DNA from: a virus
DNA: 53,219 bases
Virus record (IMG/VR): IMGVR_UViG_3300023109_001857
Span: 1-53,219 of that record
Direction: 5' to 3' (one strand)
Part shown: positions 26,677-32,919 of the stretch, piece after piece
Position numbering within the stretch: the first letter of the stretch is position 1
How the letters are laid out: each line of letters opens with the position of its first letter
Program-made: the position numbers and the translations under genes
Notes under the pieces: model-generated
Seen by the model: only the letters and a program-made list of their open reading frames with translations
The model's database searches: none
What the model was told of the DNA's origin: nothing

Positions 26677-26892
26677 ATGAGTGATGATTTTAACAAACGA
26701 TTCGATGGCATGGTGTTCAACACAAGTTGGACACAGCCATACTTGCCAACCAGCTACAATCCTTTCTATCAGCCCAGTCCAGAACATGCGGCTACTGAAG
26801 AAATGATTCGTATCAATGCAGTAGACAAAATTGTCGACAGTATGGATTCTTATCCAGACGCTGACGCTATCATAAAAAAGATAAAAGGATAG
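26677..26892 (+). CDS. small hypothetical protein
   Basis: 71 residues, Pro/Tyr-rich first half (TSWTQPYLPTSYNPFYQPSPEH) and helical second half. It follows the glycine-zipper gene after one base. Not recognised. Confidence 0.6.
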   Translation: MSDDFNKRFDGMVFNTSWTQPYLPTSYNPFYQPSPEHAATEEMIRINAVDKIVDSMDSYPDADAIIKKIKG

Positions 26893-26896
26893 ATTA

Positions 26897-27478
26897 TTGT
26901 TTAATTACTGTGCTATAGATAATCTCGCGGCACCAAAAATGGCTCTTGGCATTGAAAATCGAGTAATGACAGGAGCCCATTGGGAATATATAGAATCTAC
27001 CGTAGATACTTCTAGCTTTGACAAAGGCGACAGTAATATTATAAACTCGCAACAATTTGTACATTTAATATATGGCGATAACGGTCCATGTAGTATGTTG
27101 TATGGAGAAGTTGTTAATCCTATTTTATGGAGTTTACAAGACAAGACTGGATTAGAAATAACAAGTTTACAACGTGTTAAAGCAAATCTATTAACTCCTA
27201 ATGGTTCTACTGTTGATAATTACAATCCGCCACACATAGATATTAATAAGCAGGAATATTTAAGTATGGTGTATTATGTCAACGACAGTGATGGTGATAC
27301 AAGAATCTTCGATGACAACATGACAATGTTACATTCTAATACTCCAGCACAAGGCAATGCTATTATATTTCCAAGTAATAGATTCCATTGTAGTAGCAAC
27401 CCTATACAATCAAATGTGCGGTGTATCATAAATTTTGTGTTTACTGTGAAGGATATATCAGTTTTAAGCAAGAATTAA
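26897..27478 (+). CDS. 2-oxoglutarate/Fe(II) oxygenase
   Basis: 193 residues. Double-stranded β-helix with His113 and Asp115 (PPHIDINKQEYLSMVYYVND), His164 (FPSNRFHCSSNP) and the 2OG-binding Arg175 (SNVRCIINFVF). Such phage oxygenases may hydroxylate nucleic acid bases, proteins or sugars; the substrate is unknown. The probable start is TTG 26897, with AAGGAT upstream. It directly precedes the tRNA cluster, and no strong promoter is visible between them, so tRNA-Ser may be co-transcribed with it. Confidence 0.8.
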   Translation: MFNYCAIDNLAAPKMALGIENRVMTGAHWEYIESTVDTSSFDKGDSNIINSQQFVHLIYGDNGPCSMLYGEVVNPILWSLQDKTGLEITSLQRVKANLLTPNGSTVDNYNPPHIDINKQEYLSMVYYVNDSDGDTRIFDDNMTMLHSNTPAQGNAIIFPSNRFHCSSNPIQSNVRCIINFVFTVKDISVLSKN

Positions 27479-27484
27479 ACATTT

Positions 27485-27572
27485 GGAGAGGTGGCTGAGT
27501 GGCCGAAAGCAGCGGATTACTAATCCGCCGAACCGAAAGGTTCCCAGGGTTCGAATCCCTGTCTCTCTGCCA
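27485..27572 (+). tRNA. tRNA-Ser, anticodon ACU
   Basis: 88 nt, class II, CCA encoded. Acceptor GGAGAGG with TCTCTCT, long variable arm GAACC-GAAA-GGTTC, T-arm CAGGG/CCCTG. The anticodon loop is TTACTAA, giving ACU where bacterial tRNA-Ser normally has GCU. It should read AGU best. Confidence 0.93.
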
Positions 27573-27579
27573 AAGACGT

Positions 27580-27743
27580 GTTGAGGTTGCTCCTCGACTA
27601 GTATGGGTTAGCAAGTCCCATATGATAAGAAGTGATGTCGCAATCACAACAAAAGGCTCGATGCAAGTATGCCGGCAGTGTATGTCGTTAGTGCGAAGGG
27701 GCGGAGCAGGCATAGTCTGCGTTGAAACCGTTAGCACGTACAC
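27580..27743 (+). ncRNA. candidate structured RNA between tRNA-Ser and tRNA-Gly
   Basis: No convincing protein is encoded. Three hairpins follow each other: GTTGAGG/CCTCGAC (27580-27598), GTATGGG/CCCATAT (27601-27623) and GTGAT/ATCAC (27632-27647). Further pairing is possible: TATGCC (27668-27673) with GGCATA (27709-27714), and GTGTATG (27678-27684) with CGTACAC (27737-27743), which would form a pseudoknot. GTTAG recurs three times. T4 carries two stable RNAs of unknown role (C and D) in its tRNA cluster, so a similar RNA is plausible. Confidence 0.45.
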
Positions 27744-27752
27744 AAACTAATT

Positions 27753-27826
27753 GCGGGTGTTGTGTAATGGTAAGACCTTAGCCTTCCAAGCTAATGATAG
27801 GGGTTCGATTCCCCTCACCCGCTCCA
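27753..27826 (+). tRNA. tRNA-Gly, anticodon UCC
   Basis: 74 nt with encoded CCA. Acceptor GCGGGTG/CACCCGC, anticodon loop CTTCCAA (UCC, reads GGA), T-loop TTCGATT. Confidence 0.95.
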
Positions 27827-27856
27827 TAACAACAAGTAACATGAAAGGTTACAATA

Positions 27857-28096
27857 ATGGGTCGAGTCTTTATTGAAGAAGCAATGGATGTTACAGGCAT
27901 CAATCGAACTGACTTAGTTGCAGTATGTGCTTATCTAAAACGTTCAGGGCAAGCATCAAGTGCAGCAGATGCACTTCGTTTGCTTGAAACTGGAACTATT
28001 GATAAACACATTATCGAAGAACAAATGATTAACTCTTTTATGGTTGAGAAGACTGACACTCCAAAAGTTGAGGAAGAAGAAGACTCTATAGAATAA
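27857..28096 (+). CDS. hypothetical protein within the tRNA cluster
   Basis: 79 residues, helical start (GRVFIEEAMDVTGINRTDLVAVCAYLKRSG) and an acidic tail (KVEEEEDSIE). A weak AAAGG lies 12 nt upstream. It sits between tRNA-Gly and a tiny zinc-ribbon gene. Not recognised. Confidence 0.6.
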   Translation: MGRVFIEEAMDVTGINRTDLVAVCAYLKRSGQASSAADALRLLETGTIDKHIIEEQMINSFMVEKTDTPKVEEEEDSIE

Positions 28097-28103
28097 GTAC
28101 TGT

Positions 28104-28181
28104 ATGATAAACAAATGTCCTGAATGTAAATTTGAATTGGATCATAATGATTTTTGTCCAATTTGTAGAGTAAAAAGATAA
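28104..28181 (+). CDS. 25-residue zinc-ribbon peptide
   Basis: MINKCPECKFELDHNDFCPICRVKR has two C-x-x-C knuckles (CPEC, CPIC), enough for one zinc site. It ends one base before tRNA-Thr. The knuckle pattern supports translation although no good ribosome binding site is visible. Function unknown. Confidence 0.55.
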   Translation: MINKCPECKFELDHNDFCPICRVKR

Positions 28182-28182
28182 T

Positions 28183-28258
28183 GCCGCAATAGCTCAGTTG
28201 GTAGAGCAACTGATTTGTAATCAGTAGGTCCCGGGTTCAAATCCTGGTTGCGGCACCA
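28183..28258 (+). tRNA. tRNA-Thr, anticodon UGU
   Basis: 76 nt with encoded CCA. Acceptor GCCGCAA/TTGCGGC, anticodon loop TTTGTAA (UGU, reads ACA), T-arm CCGGG/CCTGG. Confidence 0.95.
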
Positions 28259-28267
28259 TATAACAAC

Positions 28268-28361
28268 ACCTTCCAGGCTTAACATAGTTAGCTCAATACC
28301 GGAAGGTTACTTATGACCCAAGGTCACTGTACTGGTCTTGTCACCTGTATACACCTGGGTC
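28268..28361 (+). ncRNA. candidate structured RNA between tRNA-Thr and tRNA-Leu
   Basis: Two extended hairpins fill the gap. ACCTTCC (28268-28274) pairs with GGAAGGT (28301-28307), with an inner GCTTAAC/GTTAGC stem. GACCCA-GG (28315-28323, one bulge) pairs with CCTGGGTC (28354-28361). There is no open frame. It could be a separate stable RNA or a spacer shaping tRNA processing. Confidence 0.4.
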
Positions 28362-28372
28362 TTCCTAACAAT

Positions 28373-28457
28373 GCGCCTGTGGTGAAATTGGTAGACACGC
28401 TAGATTTAGGTTCTAGTGCTTTACGGCGTGGGGGTTCAAGTCCCTCCAGGCGCACCA
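28373..28457 (+). tRNA. tRNA-Leu, anticodon UAG
   Basis: 85 nt, class II, CCA encoded. Acceptor GCGCCTG/CAGGCGC, anticodon loop TTTAGGT (UAG, reads CUA), variable arm around TGCTTTACGGCG. Confidence 0.95.
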
Positions 28458-28477
28458 AATAAAAGTTAACTTAATGG

Positions 28478-28506
28478 TTGACAACAATAAATAAAGAGTG
28501 TATTAT
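28478..28506 (+). promoter_or_regulatory. σ70-type promoter overlapping a late-type box
   Basis: TTGACA (28478-28483), 17 bp, TATTAT (28501-28506). The sequence TATAAATA starts at 28504, so the same site could also serve as a late promoter. It precedes the attenuator-like leader and tRNA-Trp, -Pro and -Gln. Confidence 0.75.
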
Positions 28507-28537
28507 AAATACATAATAAGAAATAAGGAATACTAAC

Positions 28538-28606
28538 GTGTTAAGAACAGTACAACAATCGTCATCACAGAATTGGTGCCCACCAAAAGGTAGGGGTATG
28601 TCTTAA
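28538..28606 (+). CDS. 22-residue putative leader peptide
   Basis: GTG start with AAGGAA 7 nt upstream. It encodes VLRTVQQSSSQNWCPPKGRG followed by Met-Ser. It contains CAA-CAA, one UGG and CCA-CCA, exactly the codons read by the three tRNAs encoded after the terminator. Start and stop codons lie on opposite strands of stem A. No protein family fits; the codons rather than the peptide are probably what matters. Confidence 0.55.
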   Translation: MLRTVQQSSSQNWCPPKGRGMS

Positions 28607-28636
28607 CGCGACTTTGTAGAAAAGTTATATTAAGCA

Positions 28637-28672
28637 AGCCCCTAGCACTAATAATGTTAGGGGCTTTTTTTG
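28637..28672 (+). terminator. Rho-independent terminator before tRNA-Trp
   Basis: AGCCCCTA pairs with TAGGGGCT, extended by one A-T, followed by seven T. A strong terminator in front of, not after, a tRNA group. Confidence 0.85.
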
Positions 28673-28692
28673 TGGAGGAATAAAAAGTTTAA

Positions 28693-28776
28693 GTCGGGTC
28701 GGTACAGTTGGAGTGGTACACTGGTCTCCAAAACCAGGACGAGAGTCAGGGGGTTCGAATCCCTCACCCGATGCCA
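28693..28776 (+). tRNA. tRNA-Trp, anticodon CCA, with enlarged variable arm
   Basis: 84 nt with encoded CCA. Acceptor GTCGGGT/ACCCGAT (first pair G-U), anticodon loop CTCCAAA (CCA, reads UGG), T-arm GGGGG/CCCTC, discriminator G73. D-stem GTAC/GTAC. The 11-nt variable region can form GAC-GAGA-GTC, unlike the 5-nt variable loop of normal tRNA-Trp. Confidence 0.85.
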
Positions 28777-28781
28777 AATAA

Positions 28782-28858
28782 CTCGATGTAGCACAGTCTG
28801 GCAGTGCGTTCGCTTTGGGAGCGAAAGGTCGTAGGTTCGAATCCTACCATCGAGACCA
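28782..28858 (+). tRNA. tRNA-Pro, anticodon UGG
   Basis: 77 nt with encoded CCA. Acceptor CTCGATG/CATCGAG, anticodon loop TTTGGGA (UGG, reads CCA), T-arm GTAGG/CCTAC. Confidence 0.95.
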
Positions 28859-28863
28859 AGTTT

Positions 28864-28938
28864 TGGGGAGTAGCCAAGCGGTAAGGCAACAGGTTTTGAT
28901 CCTGTGTACCGAAGGTTCGAATCCTTCCTCCCCAGCCA
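28864..28938 (+). tRNA. tRNA-Gln, anticodon UUG
   Basis: 75 nt with encoded CCA. Acceptor TGGGGAG/CTCCCCA, anticodon loop TTTTGAT (UUG, reads CAA), T-arm GAAGG/CCTTC. Confidence 0.95.
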
Positions 28939-28948
28939 ATTTAAATGG

Positions 28949-28977
28949 TTGACAAACGGTACTAATTATCGTATAAT
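28949..28977 (+). promoter_or_regulatory. σ70-type promoter with shared leader
   Basis: TTGACA, 17 bp, TATAAT. The 24 bases from the -10 onward repeat those at 21793-21816. Confidence 0.8.
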
Positions 28978-29012
28978 AGTTATATTAATTAGGCACACAA
29001 GGGTACAAGGCA

Positions 29013-29534
29013 ATGACAACATTTGTAATTAGTGATACACACTTTAACCATGCGGGCATCCTTGAGTTTAAAGATTACATTGGCAAACCTGTAAGAGGTT
29101 TTGATTCTGTTCAACAGATGAACGAAGCAATGATGGACAACTGGGTAAGTGTTGTAGGTCCAAAAGATACTGTTATCCACTGTGGTGACGTTCTTTTTGG
29201 TATGGACAAAGCTGACTGGATGGCTGCAAACTTTGCAAAGTTACCTGGTAAGAAAAGGCTTGTTGTTGGTAACCACGACAACTTGAAAATACTTGCTCCG
29301 TTCTTTAAGGATATGCAGTTGTGGATTGATATGAGCGACAAAGGTTTGTTGTTTAGTCACACTCCACAGCATCCAAGTACACTTGCTGAAAGTCATAGGT
29401 TTGGTGATAAGCCGTTATTAAACGTTCACGGACACATCCACACTAACCCTTCACCAGAAGGACCATACAAGTGTGTTTGTGTTGAGCAAATCAACTACAC
29501 TCCAATTAACATTGAGGAATTAAGGATTGTATAA
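29013..29534 (+). CDS. metallophosphoesterase
   Basis: 173 residues with the calcineurin-like motifs in order: VISDTHFNH (Asp8, His10), HCGDVLFG, VVGNHDN, LLFSHTPQHP and VHGHIH. This is a dinuclear metal phosphoesterase of the small phage/bacterial type, with possible activity on nucleotides or nucleic acid ends. It is followed by a tiny basic protein gene overlapping its stop and then by DNA ligase, suggesting a nucleic-acid role. Driven by a consensus promoter. Confidence 0.88.
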   Translation: MTTFVISDTHFNHAGILEFKDYIGKPVRGFDSVQQMNEAMMDNWVSVVGPKDTVIHCGDVLFGMDKADWMAANFAKLPGKKRLVVGNHDNLKILAPFFKDMQLWIDMSDKGLLFSHTPQHPSTLAESHRFGDKPLLNVHGHIHTNPSPEGPYKCVCVEQINYTPINIEELRIV

Positions 29535-29689
29535 TGTCCAAAAGCATCAGACGTCCTCAAGCGCCCAAGCGGCGCAACTTTGAAGCAAAGGCGGTAAGGG
29601 ATCCACAAGGTCCCTTCCGTCCAAAGAAGTTCAAAGATAAAACTAAGAATAAAAGGCCCAAGCACAATAAGATAGATTGGGAAGAATAA
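29534..29689 (+). CDS. 51-residue basic protein
   Basis: Very basic (MSKSIRRPQAPKRRNFEAKA, RPKKFKDKTKNKRPKHNK), with no hydrophobic core, starting on the last base of the phosphoesterase stop. Probably binds nucleic acid. Not recognised. Confidence 0.6.
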   Translation: MSKSIRRPQAPKRRNFEAKAVRDPQGPFRPKKFKDKTKNKRPKHNKIDWEE

Positions 29690-29692
29690 TGG

Positions 29693-29721
29693 TTGACATA
29701 ATAGTATTTCGGTGCTATTAT
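29693..29721 (+). promoter_or_regulatory. σ70-type promoter
   Basis: TTGACA, 17 bp, TATTAT with TGC before the -10; the leader contains CAATTAGGCAAACA. Confidence 0.8.
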
Positions 29722-29754
29722 GTATATAACAATTAGGCAAACAAAGAGGCAAAA

Positions 29755-31062
29755 ATGAGAACACAACCGCAAGATATTATCGCACAACTAGAAGCTGACA
29801 ACAGCAAACTAGCTAAACAAGCAATCCTAAAAACAGCACACGAAGAAGGACTTCCAGAGTTTTTTGAAGGTCTAAAAATGGCCCTTGACCCACTTGTAAC
29901 ATTTGGTGTTAAGAAAGTTCCAGAGCGTTCAGACGTACTTACAGGACAAGGTCTACCGTGGGAAACATTTGTTGAACTTGCAATGAATCTTGCAGGACGT
30001 AAACTTACAGGACATGCGGCACGTGATGCAATTGAACTTGCAATGAGTGTTGCTACTACAGAACAATGGAACGGATTTTATAGACGTATCTTAATTAAAG
30101 ATTTACGTTGCGGCATGAGTGAAAAAACTGTAAACAAAGTAGTACCAGGCACTGTGCCTGTGTTTACTTGTAGCCTTGCACATGACAGTGCCAATCATGA
30201 AAAAAAGATGGTTGGCGAAAAGCAAATTGAAATTAAGCTCGATGGTGTAAGAGTTATTACTATTATACGTGGTGACAAAGTTGAGATGTTCAGTCGTAAT
30301 GGTAAACAGTTTCATAACTTTGGACATATTATTTCTGAGATTGAAGCTGTAATCAAAGACCATCCTGTACCATATCCACTTGTGTTAGATGGTGAAGTAA
30401 TGAGTGCTAACTTCCAAGATCTTATGAAGCAAGTACATCGCAAAGATGGTAAACAATCAACTGATGCTGTACTGCATTTGTTTGATACTATTCCTTTAGG
30501 ATGCTTTATGAATGGTAGCTGGGACAAGCCACAAAGCTTTAGAAGTGCAATTACCAAAGCATGGGTAGAACAGCACGAGAGCGTACTTCAGCACGTATCA
30601 GCACTGGATTGGGAAACAGTCAACTTAGACTCAAAAGAAGGGCAAGAACGCTTTGTAGAGCTGAATAAGCAAGCCGTAGACGGCGGTTATGAAGGTGTAA
30701 TGATCAAAGACGTTGATGCGCCATATGAATGCAAGCGTACACACGCTTGGCTCAAGGCAAAACCGTTTATTGAAGTAACATTGGAGGTAAAAGAAATTGA
30801 AGAAGGCACTGGTAGGAATGAAGGCCGTCTTGGTGCATTCGTTTGTGAAGGGATCGACGATGGAAAAAATATTTGCGTCAATGTGGGTAGCGGTTTTACT
30901 GATGTCCATCGCGATGATTATTGGACTCATCGTAGCAATATTATCGGCAATCTAGTGGAAGTACGTGCAGACGCTGTAACACAGAATCAAGACGGTACTT
31001 ACAGTCTACGTTTCCCACGCTTTAAAACATTCCGCGGGTTTGAAATTGGCGAAAAACTCTAA
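29755..31062 (+). CDS. 30: ATP-dependent DNA ligase (T4 gp30-like)
   Basis: 435 residues. Adenylated Lys161 lies in EIKLDGVR (motif I), followed by VEMFSRNGKQF (motif III), LVLDGEVM (motif IIIa/IV), GGYEGVMIKD and HAWLKAKPFIE (motif V), and a C-terminal OB domain. The helical N-terminal domain is like that of T4 gp30 (487 residues), somewhat shortened. It seals nicks during phage replication and recombination using ATP. It has its own consensus promoter, so expression before late genes is expected. Confidence 0.93.
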   Translation: MRTQPQDIIAQLEADNSKLAKQAILKTAHEEGLPEFFEGLKMALDPLVTFGVKKVPERSDVLTGQGLPWETFVELAMNLAGRKLTGHAARDAIELAMSVATTEQWNGFYRRILIKDLRCGMSEKTVNKVVPGTVPVFTCSLAHDSANHEKKMVGEKQIEIKLDGVRVITIIRGDKVEMFSRNGKQFHNFGHIISEIEAVIKDHPVPYPLVLDGEVMSANFQDLMKQVHRKDGKQSTDAVLHLFDTIPLGCFMNGSWDKPQSFRSAITKAWVEQHESVLQHVSALDWETVNLDSKEGQERFVELNKQAVDGGYEGVMIKDVDAPYECKRTHAWLKAKPFIEVTLEVKEIEEGTGRNEGRLGAFVCEGIDDGKNICVNVGSGFTDVHRDDYWTHRSNIIGNLVEVRADAVTQNQDGTYSLRFPRFKTFRGFEIGEKL

Positions 31063-31067
31063 ATAAG

Positions 31068-31096
31068 TTGACTTTCGGGTTATCTGGCTATATAAT
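31068..31096 (+). promoter_or_regulatory. σ70-type promoter
   Basis: TTGACT, 17 bp, TATAAT; drives the two topoisomerase genes. Confidence 0.75.
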
Positions 31097-31125
31097 ATAC
31101 TGACAACACAGAATTAAGGACTATC

Positions 31126-32916
31126 ATGACTGATAACTTCAAACTATTATCGGATAAAGAACATATCCGTAAACGTTTTTCAATGTACGGCGGCAGTCAA
31201 GTCGTACAACAAGAACAAGCGTTTATTAATGCAGAGTTTACAAAGGTAAACATCGTAAGTGGACTGCTCAAAATTATCAATGAGATTATTGATAACAGTG
31301 TAGACGAACATGTTCGTACTAAAGGTGAGTATGCTACACGCATTGATGTAGATATTGAAGCTGACGGTACTATTGTAGTAAGCGACAACGGTCGTGGTAT
31401 TCCTAGTGTAGAAATTGACACACCAGATGGTAAAGAATATCAGATGGTGAGTGCGTTTACAAGAGCTAGAGCAGGTAGTAACTTTGATGATGACAATCGT
31501 GAAAGCATTGGCATGAACGGTGTTGGCTCAATGATTACATTTGTTACATCCAGTGTGTTTGATGCTAAGAGTAGCGATGGCAAACTGCAAGTACAGATGG
31601 TAGGCAAGAACGGACAGATTGATCGAATCCGTACTAAAGAAACTGCACTCAAAGGCACAACTGTTAAGTTCCGTCCTGACTATGAATTCTTTGGTATGGA
31701 GAACATTAACGAAGCACACAGTGCAATGATTGAAGAACGTGTGCGCTCGCTTGCACTAGCATTTGATAGTGTGCGTTTCCGCTTTAATAAAAAGATTGTT
31801 AGACTAAAGTTTGCAGACTACTTTGGTGACTGTGATATTTTCCAAACAGAGAAAGCAGTGTTTGGTATTGCTAAGTCAGATGGATCGCATCAGTCGCACA
31901 GTCTAGTAAATGGACTGAGTGTAAAGAGCGGCACACACATTGACCACTTCCTATCAACTATTATGCAAGAGTTGCGTGACACACTAAAGCGCCGCAAGAA
32001 AGTAGACATTACGGCAGCACGTTTAAAGCAACACTTGCGAGTACATGCTATTGTAAACGGCTTTCCTGCACTAAAGTTTGATAGCCAGACAAAAGAACGT
32101 GTAACTAACAGTGCAGCAGAATGTCGTGAAGCAATCGGTGAGATTGACACAAAGAAGATTGTTGCCAAGTTGATGAAGAACGAAGACTTGATCAACGAGA
32201 TTTGTGCATACACTAAAATGCAAGAAGACTTGGCTGCTAAGAAAGACTTAGGTAAACTTGAAAAGTCTAAGAAAGTAAAGTCGGACAAGTACTTTGCGGC
32301 AATCGGACATCGCACAGATAGAATTTTTGTAGTAGAAGGTGATTCAGCAAGTGGTGGCTTGATCAAATGCTTGGGACGCAAAGGTAATGCGTTTTATGCA
32401 CTTAAAGGTGTTCCGCTTAATGTGCTAGAAGTATCGCATCAAAAGTTTATGGCGAACAAAGAGCTTAGTGAACTGTACACAATTATTACTACATTTCCAG
32501 AAGCAGAAATTTGTTTAGCAACTGATGCTGACGCAGATGGCATGCGTATTACAGGACTAGTATCGCTGTTTATGTACAAGTACTTTCCGGAGCACCTAAA
32601 CAACGGCAAGATGAAGATACTACGTACTCCTATTGCAATTGGTAAAAAGAACAACGAAGTAAAAGAATGGGCATATACGTTTAGTGATGTAAACAAAATT
32701 GACCACAAGCTAGACGTAAGCTACGTAAAAGGATTAGGTAGCTGGAGTGAAAAAGATTTAAGACATATCATTGACGCAGACACAATGGATGAAATGTTGC
32801 CAACAGTAAGCATTGCTGACACAGACCTATTTACAAATTGGTTTAGTAGCGGCACAATTGATTACCGCAAAGAGCAACTCCTACAGAGTGCGCCATTTGA
32901 TATTATGAAGGTATAA
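31126..32916 (+). CDS. 39: topoisomerase II large subunit (gp39-like)
   Basis: 596 residues. GHKL ATPase motifs: EIIDNSVDEH, VVSDNGRGIPS and GMNGVGSMITF. The TOPRIM domain follows with EGDSASGG and ATDADADGMRI. In T4 the equivalent region is split between gp39 and gp60; here a single chain carries both, as in several other T4-like phages. With the gp52-like subunit it forms the phage ATP-dependent topoisomerase that relieves strain at replication forks. Confidence 0.95.
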   Translation: MTDNFKLLSDKEHIRKRFSMYGGSQVVQQEQAFINAEFTKVNIVSGLLKIINEIIDNSVDEHVRTKGEYATRIDVDIEADGTIVVSDNGRGIPSVEIDTPDGKEYQMVSAFTRARAGSNFDDDNRESIGMNGVGSMITFVTSSVFDAKSSDGKLQVQMVGKNGQIDRIRTKETALKGTTVKFRPDYEFFGMENINEAHSAMIEERVRSLALAFDSVRFRFNKKIVRLKFADYFGDCDIFQTEKAVFGIAKSDGSHQSHSLVNGLSVKSGTHIDHFLSTIMQELRDTLKRRKKVDITAARLKQHLRVHAIVNGFPALKFDSQTKERVTNSAAECREAIGEIDTKKIVAKLMKNEDLINEICAYTKMQEDLAAKKDLGKLEKSKKVKSDKYFAAIGHRTDRIFVVEGDSASGGLIKCLGRKGNAFYALKGVPLNVLEVSHQKFMANKELSELYTIITTFPEAEICLATDADADGMRITGLVSLFMYKYFPEHLNNGKMKILRTPIAIGKKNNEVKEWAYTFSDVNKIDHKLDVSYVKGLGSWSEKDLRHIIDADTMDEMLPTVSIADTDLFTNWFSSGTIDYRKEQLLQSAPFDIMKV

Positions 32917-32919
32917 GAT

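Larger units (their letters stand above)
28537..28672 (+). promoter_or_regulatory. putative attenuator of the tRNA-Trp-Pro-Gln operon
   Basis: Stem A pairs CGTGTTAAGA (28537-28546) with TCTTAACGCG (28601-28610), ten pairs with one G-U. Within it TTGGT/ACCAA forms a hairpin over the Trp and Pro codons. TAGGGG (28591-28596) can pair with CCCCTA (28640-28645), the 5′ arm of the terminator. Stem A and this antiterminator exclude each other, and the antiterminator excludes the terminator. Confidence 0.6.

Noticed and set aside
27499-27750. Open frame running through tRNA-Ser
   Set aside because: It begins inside the tRNA gene and continues through predicted RNA hairpins; no protein-like features.
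28537-28610. Resemblance of the leader RNA to glnA/Downstream-peptide glutamine riboswitches (a GTAGG and an AACGCG in similar order)
   Set aside because: The match is short and the outer stem and junction do not fit well from memory; the attenuator reading explains more. A covariance-model search would decide.
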